A DNA stretch of 35,848 bases, from contig JAYMSP010001127.1 of NCBI GenBank assembly GCA_036897095.1, positions 1-35,848 on the forward strand, in the 5' to 3' direction. The position numbers and the translations under genes were made by a program. A model generated the notes under the pieces. It was not told the origin of the DNA. It ran no database searches and saw only the letters and a list, made by a program, of their open reading frames with translations. Positions 21,340 to 34,223 of the stretch are shown one piece after another; the first letter of the stretch is position 1; each line of letters starts with the position of its first letter. The stretch is from Plantago elongata. Its lineage: Eukaryota; Streptophyta; Magnoliopsida; Lamiales; Plantaginaceae.

Positions 21340-23191
21340 CTACTGTTTTTCTGGGAACCCGGAACTGGATGTTAATGTCTAATTTGATGGAAGATGGATA
21401 ATCATTAATGAAAATCCTTTCTGCAATCTGGATGTTTATGGCCATGCCTAGTGCTGGATTTTTTTTACTCTCTAGTTAATATTATGTTCTTAATCTTCAA
21501 GATTTCGAAAACTACGTTTGATCTGCTCAATTCCATTTTCTTACTCACACCTTAAAGTTTATATGTTAGCCACTTAAATTATAGCAAGTAAAGTTAAATC
21601 CATTCGAATCTAAAAAAGTGGCCATATTTTAGATGGCTAAACTATAATATGTTAATAATGCTTCGTTTATTTCGGACTATAGATCTGGAGAGAGTGTTCT
21701 TATTCCACTATTCATGGCGTAATATGGACAAAAATTGCTTCAAGATTTTCTGTTATTAAGTATTATTTCACTATTTATTGATTGATTGTGACACCTCATA
21801 ATTGGGCCACAAATTTCATTTGACAACAACAAATATTTGGGCCTTGTTTGTTTGTGTTTAGTCCAGAAATATTGTTGAATTTTTGTTTGGTCATTTGATA
21901 ACTTTCTTTTTCATTTTTCATTTGTTTTAAAACTACATTATTTCATTTAAAACTTCATATTTCACAGTATTTAAAATGTTGTAATTAATTATATAATATT
22001 AAATAAAATATCAAAAGATACATTCTATAAAAAATAAAGATAATTACATTAAATTAAATATTAGGAGTAATATATATAATTATCGGAGTCAAAGAAGTGT
22101 TTTGTTGCTTTCAAAATCTTCACGTTGGATAAACTATGTGTGTTATAATTTATAAATGGAAGTAATAATTCAAGTATCCGAATAAGTTATAATTAATATT
22201 ATTAAGAATATCAAAATTAAAATTATATATAATAATTAAATAAAATTACTTATTTGAAATGATTAATTTTTAATTATAGATTTTATTTATTTAATTAAAC
22301 CTAAAAATTATATAAGGTATTTAGAATAAAATTGTAAAAGTAGTTCATGAATAACAAAGACAAATGAAATGTGTTTAAAAATCACTTTTTTACGAATTAA
22401 ATTGTGAACTAAATTATTCATGAATCCTTTCCTATTAAACTTTTATCTTAATTAATGAAAACAAGTAGCGTTGACAGCCGGATATTTGCGTGAATTTATT
22501 TATAGGCTACTTTAAATTTTAATAAGTCAAACAATATATATTGGTTAAGAGTGATTATAATAAATCATACTCCAGAGAATTATTAATAAAAAATGAGTTG
22601 AGATGTCTTAATTATTTAATATTTAACATGTTGTATTATTTATTAAGATTTTCCTTTTTTTTTCTTTTCACGTTGGTTCATGTGCAATGAATAACTCTAT
22701 TATTAGTATATACTTTGTATGCATCCATGTTTTTAAAAGAAGTTAGATGATTAGGTAGTTGTAAAAATGGGCATGTTAACTGATTCTCTATATTCTCTTA
22801 GTATTAGTTAACAAAAATATAATCATGTAGTATAATTAATATTATAATTTAATATGATAATTATTACATACATTATAAATGTATTATAATTAATATATCT
22901 CAATATTATAATTAATATATTATTATTATTTATTAATATAACAATTAATTATATACATAAAAATGAATAAAAATACAAATTAAGTATATTAATGTAAGTA
23001 AGTAATTATATATAATTATATATAATGATTGAGATTTTGAGAAGATAAGTTAATTTTTATTATTTTATTCAAAAAAAAAAAAGATGACTCAAATAGTGGT
23101 AAAAATTAAAAAGTCTTTGACCTCTTTTGAAGAGGTATCATTTTTTCAATTATAGCCGGCTAACGAGATGTACACTTACCACGTGCATCGA
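21340..23191. other. Very AT-rich spacer, no gene seen
   Basis: About 21880-23080 is dominated by AATATAATTAATAT-type sequence with almost no G+C. This is typical of plant matrix-attachment-like or transposon-derived spacer DNA. The stretch near 21840 (gggccttgtttgtttg) resembles the terminus of a hAT or Harbinger MITE, but I found no matching far end. No coding region is supported. Confidence 0.5.
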
Positions 23192-23339
23192 TTTTAGTGG
23201 CTGCTTGGTTTGGTTCGGAATTTCCGAACTTATTTATGAACACTTCTTGATTTTTCGAAATAACCAGATCCATAATTTTCAAATAGTGATTTAATATATG
23301 TTATAAGTGATCCAGATCTGTACTAAACGGAGCCTAAAA
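23192..23339. mobile_element. MITE-like inverted-repeat element
   Basis: The left end reads TTTTAGTGGCTGCTTGGTTT; the right end in reverse reads TTTTAGGCTCCGTTTAGTAC. The GGCT(C/G)CGTTTGG-type terminus is common in plant hAT and PIF/Harbinger MITEs. The element is about 148 bp and non-coding. I could not settle a target duplication, so the superfamily is open. Confidence 0.4.
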
Positions 23340-26300
23340 CTTGCTGTGAGAGTTAAGGCAGTACATATTATTTCTTTCTTATTATTATCTCCATTTTTTT
23401 CCTTATATTATGTGTAATTTATTCCTTTTCATGAACTTGAGCTCTTGTGGTCATATTTTTCCTTAATTGAATATCCGTTTGAGCAGTTAAACCGATCTTT
23501 TCTGAACTATTCTGTTCTTACTTCAGGTTGTGGCTCAGAGAATTATTTCACGAAGTTTGGTTGAGACGTGAGACAATGCAAGGAGATAAGTATTTGTGTA
23601 TTTATATCTAGATTTCTGACTACTTTGGACCTGATTTGCAAGGATATGGATGGTCTATGTTAGATTCTGTCTTGTCTTTTACCCTAGATTTTTTTTCGAC
23701 AAGTTTCAACCTAGGAAAGTCGCAATCGCAATCTTCATGGGTCAGTTTGATGTATTTCTTTGTGCTGGAATTTGAGATTTCAATGTTAGCTAGTCAGGAT
23801 TGTATGATTGCAGAATCATTAGGTGACTTTCAGCATGTATGATACTATGATTTTAGTCATAACATTCTTATGTTATGTGCAATTGCTCATCTGATTTTAG
23901 CTGCAGTAAATACAACAGAACCAGTTCTATTTCAGGTCAATTGAACTCTTCGTAACATGTAAACTTTATTTTCGTTAAAGACATGAGCTTAAAATTATGC
24001 AAACAAAGATGTTTGGGGTTGACACTGCATATTAATGTTGGTACAAGTGCATTATCAAGTGTAAATCCAACTAGTGTTGTTATTGATTCGAACTTATGAG
24101 TACCCGATTCGGTGAAGTTATTGTATCGAGTACGGTTTTACACAATAATGTTCAAAAGGCAAGACTTGATTTATTTTATAGTAGTACATAAACTCTTCCA
24201 GGCTAGATTTGTAGCACAAACTTGTTGAGGCCTGCTCATGACATGCAAATTTTTTTTTTTTTACCATTCTTATTCTTAACTTGAGCTTGAACCGTTCTAT
24301 TAAGACAAGTCTGAGTTCGAGCTTATTAATGATATTTTGAGCTTGCATATTGACTTGCTTTATTAAGTGTTAACTGAGTTTGAACTTTAGTAGCACTCCA
24401 ATTGGGTCCTTGGCTCAATCCAGTTAAGTAATTTCATTAAAATGGAATCACGAAATGCAGACCATGGTTTTTAGGATGTGTTTGGGACATTTGGGTTTTA
24501 AAGGAAAATGTGGTGTTACTGACTTACAGTATCTTCCAGGCACACCAAGGACAAAGGTTTTTGGCAGGCGTTGGACTCAAAATAATATTTCATCCGTTCC
24601 GAAGAACTTCATGCAACTTCATAAGTTTATAATATGTTTTCGAATATAAATCATTATATATCATCCTAATAGTTAGTAAAGGTTATAAGCTCCTCAAATT
24701 GACTCTAGGTAAGAACTTGTGCAAGTGACTTCAGAAGGGCGCTAGTAGCATAAATCCAGTTTGTGTGATATCAAACCGAATACTTTACTTAAGAAGATTA
24801 AAGATTCACTCTGTATAATAATGATCGGGATTAGTTAGATGACTTACCATGTTTATAGGTTTCGTCACAGTTAAAGGTTTCCACCGGATGATATAAAGTG
24901 TACCGTTTAGATCGGGCCAACAATTTCTTAGTATAATTTTGTGGGTTTGAAATTTAATATTGAATTTACATTGTGTATTGTATTTTATGAAAAATTTAAC
25001 GTATTGAATAATATAATTGAACTAAGAATTGTAAAAATTGAAAATAGAAAACTTCAATTAGGACATTAAAATTGTGAAATAAAAGTTTCGGACGAGCAAA
25101 ATAAAAAACATTAGTATTATTTAATATTGTAGATAATTAACTTTCTGTTTCTTTTTTATTTTTTTGGAGGTGGGTTAGGTCACCAACCGAATGGACTAGC
25201 TAGAGATTGATTGTGTTATGGTTCCACGTGTAAGAACAAATTGTGGCTTTGTTCATCATTTTTAATAGGGCCATTTTAAACAACACCTACAAAATGTCCC
25301 ATTCCAAAACATAATTACGTGTTACTTCTTACTACCCCCTAGTCACTACTAATAAAAATACAATAAATATTCCAAATATCGTCGAAACTGGAAAAAAAAT
25401 TCTTATAAAAAATTTATTCCTAAGTAGAAATTTGTACTAAAAATATCTTTTCATAACAAAATAATGTGTGCAACTTAAATATTATATTTATTAAAAAAAT
25501 TACTAAATACTAACTTTTATGGTAAAATTTTAACATATATTTCGAAATCCCATAGATCAACAATTGTGGATCTAACATAAGATAAAATCATCACATCAAT
25601 TAGACAAGAAGTAGATGACGATTCGGAAGATGATACTACATAAGTAGTACAAAATTTATGTCATTAAGCTTCAAACTTAATTGACAAGCTAGCGGTATTT
25701 TGGATCTTACTAGAAAGTTCATATATAAATGAAGTACTGCTTACACGGAAGCTAAAAGTCAACTTTACCACTCAAAAGTTCGAATTACTTTCACAAACAA
25801 TTTTTAGATGAATAGGTTATATCTTCAATTTCATGTAATGAAAATAATTAGATATAGATAAATATTATTGAATATTAAGTCATTTATTACTATACGGAGG
25901 TGTAAATTACTTAAGGCGGGACCGGATAAAGTTATGAAATATGACAATGTGAAATTTATTCTTATTTATAAATGGTCCCAAGTGGGATCGAAAATTTTTT
26001 ATGACTATAAAAAATTTAGTCCTTCATAGAGTATTTTTTTATGGAGTTTCTTCCGTATATTGAATATGTAAAATTGAAATGAACATTCTTTACATTTAAA
26101 TATTTAAGTTTTTAAGTTATGTTCTCTCTCAATTTCAGTTAAATTCCGTTCTGATCATTCAATTATTTCATTAGTTTATCTTAAGTTCTCTTTCCCATTT
26201 TATTATAATCCTATAACTTGTGAAAAGTGGGTGGAGCTCAACCTGTCCAGTTTTGAATTCTTCCTTGCCAAACGTCACATTCTCTTTCACATGGTTGATT

Positions 26301-26460
26301 GATACTTATATTGGAAGAAAGGAAGCTCTTTAATTGGTGCCTAAAACACACTTGGCTCTAGCTTATTACCTCTTCCATAGAACATATACTTGCCTTCTTC
26401 TTACCAGTTATCACCAATCCACCATCATATCACAACTGATAACTAACACACTTGACCAGT
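23340..26460. other. Intergenic spacer upstream of the HVA22 gene
   Basis: No complete gene was seen. Frames at 23636-23842 and 24455-24649 lack domains. At 23532-23580 an acceptor-like site (cttcag|gttgtgg) opens a short run (VVAQRIISRSLVET, then stop), which is too short to call. Around 24590 TTTCATCCGTTCCGAAGAAC resembles one end of a Stowaway-type element. ACGTG cores, the centre of ABA-response elements, occur at 25226-25230 (within CACGTG) and 25317-25321. They are 1.3-1.4 kb upstream of HVA22, so their relevance is uncertain. Confidence 0.45.
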
Positions 26461-26485
26461 GCTTGCTTGCTTGCTTGCTATAAAA
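26461..26485 (+). promoter_or_regulatory. TATA box of the HVA22 gene, next to a GCTT microsatellite
   Basis: TATAAAA at 26479-26485 follows four to five GCTT repeats (26461-26478). It lies 120 bp upstream of the ATG at 26605, which would give a leader of about 90 nt if transcription starts about 30 bp downstream. Position and sequence fit a core promoter; the repeat may vary in length between plants. Confidence 0.6.
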
Positions 26486-26604
26486 CACCTGTGTAATACT
26501 AACTATTGACTGCAATTCCAAATCAATTTGATCATACCAGTTTAACCCAATTTCTAATTGCAGAGGAGAAACAACCAGTCAAGTTTCTAGCTAAAGATCA
26601 CATC

Positions 26605-28162
26605 ATGGGAGTTCTTGGAGCCATCCTTAGAAACTTCGATGCATTTCTTGGGTAAGTATCTATTTACTATCATCTGTATTATTATGTAAATATATATTCT
26701 TAAGAAATTTGGTTACCTAGAACTTGGATTATTATTTTTTTTTCAATTTGCTTGCAAGAAAGCACTTGGATTGTGAAGTAAATATATGAATCTACATGGA
26801 GTTAATTCAGTTAAGTTTCATAAAAATTCTTTTTGACTTTTAGATCCTTCCAAATAAGATATGTTCTTACACCTCCAAATTAGATTTCAACAAAATTGAA
26901 AGTCTCCAAAAACATTGCTATCTCAAATAGACAGATCAAGTGAAGATGGAGTCAGAGAAGAGACAATGGTTAAGTATTGATCTTCAACGCCTTCTCAATA
27001 TACAATATTGTAACTTTTAAGAGACATATATGAGGAATCATGTACTAATGTATTTCATTAATACTGGTATGCAATTTACCTTGCTTTGTAATGGTATGGT
27101 AACCTCCATCTTCTATCAGATGGAGGCAGAGATGTTCAAGTAATGTTGCAGTCTTGAACATACTATTTCTACCTCTGCACAATTGAATTATATATGTTTG
27201 ATTCTGAATCGGTGTTTTAGAAGGCTTGTATTACTCATCAATAAATGTGTTAGGCCGGACGGACATAAATGAATACGTATAAAATTGTTTTGGACGGAGG
27301 GAGGGACTATATTTTTGCATAAATATGAATTATAGATAATTCTATGGAGAATTTTACTTATAAACTGATTTCTATCGTCTTCCATGTGTTTTTTGACAGA
27401 CCTGGAGTGATGCTTCTCTATCCCCTGTAAGATTTAGAAACTCTCTGCTTTTGTGGAATAGTTCTTCACTTACTAAAATATAACATTGCAAAACTTTGTG
27501 TTCTATTACTCAACGTATACAGGTATGCATCCATGCGAGCAATTGAGAGCCCTTCTACGCTAGACGATCAACAATGGTTGACATATTGGGTTTTGTACTC
27601 GTTCATAGCGCTATTCGAACTTTCATGTTGGAAAGTCCTTGAATGGTACTACTACTAATTCATACACCTTCTGTTGTTAGGTTTACGATATCATTACATA
27701 TGTAAATGAAATGACGTCATTAACTTGTAGAGCATACGAGCATTGCAGAAGCCTAATATTTTGTTCTGTTCCTTTGCCTTTGTCATAGGCTTCCTTTCTG
27801 GCCATACTTGAAGCTTGTGTTCGGTTTATGGCTGGTGCTACCGACTTTCAATGGAGCAGCTTATATATATGAGAATTACGTGAGGACATATGTGAAAATT
27901 GGAGGCCATGTGAGCTCAACTCATCCAGAAGAGCATAGGAGAGTTCTTCAGATGATGAGCCTTGACGCAAGGAAGTCTGTGGAGAGATACATTGAGAAAT
28001 ATGGCCCTGAGGCTTTCGATAGGGTTGTCAAAGCGGTAAGTACCCCCGGGTTGTTATAGCACGAGTAGGACATAAAATGTGATATAGAAGATAGTCAGAT
28101 ACACAACATGAACTGATCAAATACTTTGTTTCCAGGCGGAGAAAGAAGCACGAAAACGCTGA
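26605..28162 (+). CDS. HVA22F: HVA22-like protein (REEP/DP1/TB2 family), closest to HVA22f
   Basis: Five exons, 26605-26651, 27400-27426, 27523-27645, 27789-28035 and 28136-28162, with GT-AG borders and consistent phases, give 156 residues. The TB2/DP1 domain spans about residues 17-97, with the signatures GPGVMLLYPLYAS, DDQQWLTYWVLYS, LPFWPYLKL and FNGAAYIYENYVR. The C-terminal half has RRVLQMMSLDARKSV and ends AAEKEARKR, which is diagnostic for the HVA22f-like branch as I remember it. Hydrophobic stretches at about 16-30, 43-62 and 66-90 form the reticulon-like hairpins that shape tubular ER. Family members are ABA- and stress-induced in cereals and act in ER membrane curvature, vesicle traffic and autophagy. 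The start is the first Met, with the family's usual short N-terminus (MGVLGAILRNFDAFLGPG). Confidence 0.92.
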
Positions 28163-28977
28163 GGAGAAGGAACATTTGGGCAATTTGGATTCAACATGCA
28201 AGCAAGAATAGTATAGAGGGAATTTAACCACAAAGTCATTGATTGTTAATTACCAATGTACATGTTCATGTAAATTACAGAATGAACTCATGTTCTAGTA
28301 GCCTAGAGATTTTGCTCAGGTGACTAGAAATATGCCATACCATGTTATCGTAAGTCTTAACAATCAAGGTTTTATATTCAACTTGTCTGTCATAGTTCAC
28401 ATACACGGTCCAAGATTAACCGAATTGCATTTAGGGCACCATTTTAGTTGACAGCAGGCCCAATTTTTATTCTCCTCCCAAGCCCACTTCAATGGTTCAA
28501 GCCGAAGAAGTTCTTGGCAAGTTAGATCCAAATCTGGTAATAAGTAGAATCCGAAATTCAAATTTGATCCGGAAGATGAAGATCAACCATGTGAATATTG
28601 ATTCAATACCTAATCTGAAATGACCTAATTAAATAAGATCCGAGAGCATCCAATTTGAATGGTCCGAATTTTATTTAATTGGAATTCACCCTATCCGAAT
28701 TAAATGTGATTCCAACTTTGAATAATCTGGATTAAGTGAGATTCCCACTCGATCGAACCCTAAACTATCCAAATTATAAATATACAATTTAGTCTCAAGT
28801 ATTTTCTAGTTTACTTTGAAGTTTGAACTATGAAATGTGAAATGGATGGAAAGAAGTTTTAAAAAATGGAGGGAAATGAGTAATTTAGAATGGAGGGAAT
28901 AGTGAAAAATAAAATGAGAGGGAAAAGAATAAATAGTGGTAATGATATACCCCTTATCTTAAAATTTATATCTTATA
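28163..28977. other. 3' UTR and spacer after HVA22
   Basis: The first 150-250 bases are the likely 3' UTR. From about 28540 to 28800 the sequence repeats short motifs such as CCGAATT/AATTCGGAT and GATCCGA in loose order, a pattern of eroded repeats. No gene was seen. Confidence 0.45.
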
Positions 28978-29216
28978 CTCACTCCGTCTCGAATTCGTCA
29001 TTCTGCAAGATTGGGTTCAAGTATTAAGATAAAAATGAATGAAGTAGGAAAAAAAGTAATAAAGTAGAAAACAGAGTGAATAAATTAGTAAGAGAGATAG
29101 TGATAAAGTAGGAAAAATATAGATAAAATAGTATATAGAATTTTAATTTAAGAGATGAGTAGATGAAGTTGGGACGAACCACAATTGATTATGAGAAGAT
29201 GAAGCTACGGAGGAAG
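28978..29216. mobile_element. Stowaway MITE
   Basis: The left end reads CTCACTCCGTCTCGAATTCG; the right end in reverse reads CTTCCTCCGTAGCTTCATC. TA target sites flank both ends (28976-28977 and 29217-29218). The 239-bp, non-coding body with CTCNCTCCGT-like termini is standard for Stowaway (Tc1/mariner-derived) elements. Confidence 0.8.
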
Positions 29217-29218
29217 TA

Positions 29219-30045
29219 TTAAAGAAAAAAAAAAAACACCACTGGCTATATTTTTCCCGAGATCTATAGATACAACCCATTTTCATCTCAATTCAAAAAG
29301 AGTTTAAGTTGAATATTCGATCTGAGATTGAGTTGTAGAGCGTGAGGTTTGCAAGAATAAGTGTGGTGTATTTATAGGGAGACGAGTATGCTGGAATTGA
29401 GACTTCAAATGCATATAAAATTGAGATTTCTTCAAATGGGATTCTATGCTGCGATATCATGTATTCAATGATACCTTTCCTCATAAAAAGTAGACAACAC
29501 TCTAGATATGTCATAAGTTATATCTTTACTAGATTTTTTTCATGATCTTTTCATTCTGATTATATTTTAATAAATTGTTAAATAAATTTTAAAAATGTAA
29601 TTTAATTAATTTCAACTTCTAAACTTTCTTATAATATTTTAAATAAGTTAAAAGAAATATAAAAAAGATACTAAAAGAAAACACTATTTATGGTAGTCTT
29701 CGACGTTCGTCGTTCACGATGGCCATTGCCATGACCTAGGAAGTGATCTTGATTAGTTACAATAAATAGTGCACTAAAGAACATGTACAATTATGATTTC
29801 GTTTAAAAAAGAAAACACTTTACAATTATCTCTAAAGATAATTGGGTAGTATGTATATCCGGAAGTTAAAGGGGGCACATACGCAAATTACCCATGCTTA
29901 CAAATTAAATAAGGACGTATCACGCAGCCTGTGTTTGCTTGTTCGTGTTAGTTCCGGCTGAAAATCAAATCACCAAATCTGACGGAGTAAAGTAAATGAA
30001 CTCAACTCCCAACTCTTCTTGATCTAGATCCACTTATGCTTTCAG
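29219..30045. other. Spacer, promoter and first leader exon of the hydrolase gene
   Basis: 29219 to about 29900 is AT-rich with no supported gene. The 73-codon minus-strand frame at 29293-29514 is probably chance. The last 100 bases or so lie upstream of a good donor (tttcag|gtacta at 30046) and probably contain the untranslated first exon of the downstream hydrolase. Confidence 0.4.
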
Positions 30046-30373
30046 GTACTACGTTTCCTCTACTTTTTCCATTTTACTGCTCTTTTATTATCAAACAATT
30101 AGCTGAACAAATACTGAATCTTTCAAGTTAATGGTACTAGGCGATTGCAAATTTTCAATACAACTGTTTAATCATTCATTCATATGCTGCGTGTTTATTT
30201 CGAAATGGGCAAAATGAAAGATGGGTTTTTTTTCGTTTTGGATTTTGTGTAAGGGTTTATGTGAAATCAGATTGCCAAGATTTCACTTTTAGGATTTTTT
30301 TTTATGCTACTTTTGCTGGAGATTTGTCTTCTTGAATGAGATGATGGTGATATTATTATGTTGTGTTTCTCAG
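30046..30373 (+). other. 5'-leader intron of the hydrolase gene
   Basis: The donor ttcag|gtacta at 30046 and the acceptor tttctcag|at ending at 30373 bound a 328-bp T-rich intron. The acceptor falls two bases before the ATG at 30376, so the coding region sits wholly in the second exon. The upstream in-frame ATG at 30358 would then be intronic. This decides the start in favour of 30376. Confidence 0.65.
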
Positions 30374-30375
30374 AT

Positions 30376-31419
30376 ATGATTAAGCACGGAAACCGGCTAT
30401 TGAGGCAGCCCAGTAGCATAAAAAGAGCTCAATTTCCAGTTGTATTGACATTTCTGATATTGGTCATTGTTGCTTTAGTGTTATTATTTGGAAGGATTGG
30501 ACATGGATCGAGCTCGATTTCGGAGCTTGTGAACCAGAAATGGGATAGCTTTAACTCTATAGTGCAGTTTGATCCAACGGTGGAGGTTAGGAATGGGACT
30601 GATCTGATCTGGCAGATACCGGAGTCACCTAAGGCAGTTCTTTTCGTGGCACATGGATGTAATGGAAGAGCGCTAAACTTCTGGGATAAGTCTCCTAAAT
30701 GTCCCGATTGTGTTGGTTTGCCGGAGGAGAGGCTTATTACACTTCAAGCGTTATCTAGGAGATATGCGGTGATTGTGATATCTAGTAAAGGAGTTTGCTG
30801 GTCGCTTGGGGAGGAAAGGTGGATTGTTAGGAATACCATTCAGTGGTGGGTGAGGAAACAAAAGCTAGAAAAGCTTCCTATGTATGCGTTGGGTGCGTCA
30901 TCTGGTGGATACTTTGTCTCAGTGCTTGCCACAGCTATACGTTTCAGAGCTATTGCTTTGATGATTGCTGAAGGGGTGTTTAGTCATTTGGATATCACGA
31001 AGGAATACCCTCCCACGATCTTTGTGCACATGCCCAAGGATGAAACTAGGAAACATAAGATAGAGAGATATTTAGAGTCTATGAATAAAAAGGGAATTGA
31101 AGTGGAAGAAGTTGAATGTATGGAGTTCCCTTTGACGCCACAATTATTTGCGAATAGAATCCCGGGTCTTCATATAACTCTATCAGAGAAGTTATTCAAT
31201 TTGTTTCAGGAGAAGGGCTTTATTGACAAGAATGGTTATATGAGGGATGATGGGCGGAAAATACCATGGAGGACAGCTCTAGACGAGAGGAACATTCCTC
31301 TTCCAGATAAATCGTTGGTCAATCATATTCAAGAGGAAATGAATCTTGCATTTGCATATCATGAAATGACCAGCTTACAGTCCCAGAAAATATTTGATTG
31401 GTTTGAATATCATACATAG
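30376..31419 (+). CDS. Membrane-anchored alpha/beta-hydrolase fold protein of unknown substrate
   Basis: The 347-residue protein has one N-terminal membrane segment (about residues 20-38, FPVVLTFLILVIVALVLLFG), preceded by basic residues, which suggests a type II anchor with the catalytic part in the lumen or outside. The fold signature is visible: LFVAHGCNGRA (oxyanion-type HG at H93-G94) and the nucleophile elbow YALGASSGGYF (S175). Later candidates for the triad are D222 (HMPKDE) and H329 (FAYHEM); these last two are inference. A KCPDC pair (C109, C112) and an RWIVRNTIQWW block look family-specific. I recall uncharacterised plant proteins of this type annotated only as alpha/beta-hydrolase superfamily; no substrate is known to me. 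A start at 30358 would add six residues but lies within the predicted leader intron. Confidence 0.85.
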   Translation: MIKHGNRLLRQPSSIKRAQFPVVLTFLILVIVALVLLFGRIGHGSSSISELVNQKWDSFNSIVQFDPTVEVRNGTDLIWQIPESPKAVLFVAHGCNGRALNFWDKSPKCPDCVGLPEERLITLQALSRRYAVIVISSKGVCWSLGEERWIVRNTIQWWVRKQKLEKLPMYALGASSGGYFVSVLATAIRFRAIALMIAEGVFSHLDITKEYPPTIFVHMPKDETRKHKIERYLESMNKKGIEVEEVECMEFPLTPQLFANRIPGLHITLSEKLFNLFQEKGFIDKNGYMRDDGRKIPWRTALDERNIPLPDKSLVNHIQEEMNLAFAYHEMTSLQSQKIFDWFEYHT

Positions 31420-34223
31420 TGATGACTAACTAACACTTGGCCTTGATATTGTCACATTTCCGATTTGCTCTTGGTCAAAGAGTCAAATGCTCATTTTATT
31501 CAGGATGACTGAGACCACAAAGTGATCTGTTGCAGCCTGCACATCGAGAAAATGCAGTTCGAAACTAATAAGCGAAGGGTTTGAAGTGGATCCATTGGTG
31601 CCGGCTTATACAAGAGAAGATGTACAGCATTTCAGGTTCTACATATACTACCTGTCCTCAAAACAGAAAACTCTAGATCTCAAATCCTGTTTATTGCAGT
31701 AACCATTGGTTGAAGGTTCTATTCTAATATTCTTTATTACTTTTTAGTTTTTACAGCACAATGAGATTTATATTATTGTTAATGACAAATCTATGGTAAC
31801 GTGCCAACATTTACCTTTTGTTGTGTGAGTATTTGCACATTTGTATGGGTGGAAGAATATACAAATGAAAGAGAGGGAAAGGCTAAAATGGCAACATAGT
31901 GCACATTTGTAACAATTCGTTACACTTTGAAACTGAAAAAAACTAAACCATAACATGTAGGAGCTTAAATGTAGTGTTCATACCTGGAAAGATGGGAAAT
32001 GATATGTGGAGGTAATGTACGCTTTCTTACATGTAAGCCATTTTCACTGTGACTACTTTCTGAATTTTATGCCTTTTTACATCATCCCCTGTAACTAAAT
32101 GGAATACATCATGGTCTAGAACTGAATGGATGCTTCTCTAGTTAACAGAAAAGCTTTCAATACTACATCTTTAGTGGGAAATTTGTAGCAACGAAAACAC
32201 ATAATTCACACGTTATCCTAAAGCTCTAAAGCAGCAAAAATGTCAAAAACTTTCAGAGAAATTGGATGACACATTTTCTCCACAAGGCTTTTATCCCTGA
32301 ATGTTACTCCAGGTCCGAATTGGATTTTAAGACTACTTATATTTTTATTTTCTTTCTACCTTCTTTTTAAAAGTTGAGTTTTATGTGCATTTGCTATATT
32401 ATGACGAATTGACTACTTTTAAACAGCCAGTTTGTAGGAGAGTGATGGAAATATTACTAAGAAGAATCAACTCACCATATCTATCATATGGGCTGGTTAT
32501 TTGGTGAAATCATGGTCTTGTCCAATCCTATTTGTCTTTGACACAGTTTTATCAAATTTTCGCATGAACTTAACCCACAAATAGTTTAACAGATACTGAA
32601 TTCCCTGATGTTATGGCTGCTTCTTGATATCTTGATAAAGCTTACATTGTCAATCATGACTGATGACTGGTAGATTTTATTACCTATATTAGTAATTTTA
32701 TGATATGGTATATTATGGTTCAATTATGCTATGATGTCTCATAAATTTGAAGCTACTGAGGGTAACCAAATTATTAAGTTCTCTTTTTTTTTTTTTAGCA
32801 TAAGATATGCCACTCTTACAGAACCATGAATACACAATACATAGCATAGTCAATCAAAAGGATCAAAACAGTAAATTTCTGAAACCGCAGACCAAAAAAT
32901 GAGAAGCCTGAACTCAGCTTCTGCCCTGCCGAAACTCATATATAAACGCCGCAGACTGAACAAGACCGGCCAGATTAACAACAGCTATACAAATCAACTC
33001 AATCAACATTCATTAATTTTCTTGAACATAATTCTCAGTCAGCTACCACCATAAGTTGTACTATTTGATAGACTCAAATAAGTCCCCACAAGATGCCGCA
33101 AGACCCCTAAAGATCTGATTTCTAGCTCCCATAAAACCCAAATTACCCACTGCCAAATCCCAACTCAAATATCTCTTGCATTTTTTGGCAGCATATCTGA
33201 AAACAACTTCAGATTCTTGACCACATCAACACTAGGATTAGAGTTGAAATCCAGCTACATGCTTATTTAAACCAAACCTCTGATGCGAACTTACACTTGA
33301 AAAAGAGGTGTGTCGAAGATTACACCTCCATATCCTCACACAGCTTGGCAGCTTGCACTATATCTGATCATCCGGATGAGTTAAATTCCTTCTCTTCAAA
33401 TAAGGCCTCCTGTTTGAATTATGCCTCTGATACTATAATTACCTTGCCCTTCAAACTAAAGATACCCTTTTACCTAGCATAAACAAAAAAGGGTAACAAA
33501 CTCACAAATGAGATGACCACTGTCTACTGCTCTATTCTTCTGAAGACCTGAAAGTTCAGTATCTTTGCAGAAACTTCTTGATTCATTATGTCTAGCAAAA
33601 CTCGACTTTGATTTAGTAATTACAGAGTGTTTACGTGTTTGCAACATTATACCTGAAAGCCTGATAAGATAATTTTCTGCTAGACCGTTTCTAGATTGCA
33701 TATATTAGTGCAGATGGAAATCATTGATAGTTATTTCTTGTGTACATTTTAGTATATATGATATAGAATGCAGTTCTCTGTTCTCATAAGCCATAAGAAG
33801 TATTCGTTGGCTATAAGCTCAAAGGCGTATGGCATCTACAACAAGCAAACTTAAAAGGTTGAAGAATCAAGTTCATGTTGCATTCAATCAAAGCATGCCA
33901 AAGGACTCATACACTAAATTTTATGGTCCTGGTCCTTGATTGATTCTTTTGCTTTGTATTGTTTGCTTGTAACACTGTCTTTCTGGTTCATTAATCTACT
34001 CAATAGTCAAGTACTAATACAGTTATAGAGACACAAATTCAACATTATGGTCCCTGTACTGTCATGTTCTTCACATTGTGTCCAAGTCCTTTATTGCCAC
34101 AATTCAGTAGTCACATTTGGTCCCTATAGTCTAAGGAAAAAACGTGCTCAAATTGTGAATATAAATTATACTCTATTCATTACGGAGAACTTCATACAAT
34201 ATGATTGACGTGTCAAAATAACA
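31420..34223. other. 3' region of the hydrolase gene and spacer
   Basis: After the stop, 31536-31635 is an exon-like open stretch between a good acceptor (ttgcag|cc) and a donor-like site (tttcag|gttc); its frame includes FEVDPLVPAYTREDVQHF. It could be a leftover exon or part of an alternative 3' end. The rest, including the more GC-balanced 32880-33440, holds only short frames with no recognisable domain. Near 34040-34130 the phrase GGTCCCTGTA/GGTCCCTATA recurs, as in many plant MITE or LTR ends. Confidence 0.4.

Noticed and set aside
27250-27312. GGACGGAGGGAGGG, a Stowaway-like terminus in HVA22 intron 1
   Set aside because: No matching opposite terminus or TA pair was found, so only a possible fragment; not listed as an element.
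33297-33701. Short frames on both strands in the more GC-balanced stretch
   Set aside because: No domain, no consistent splice chain and no homology recognised.
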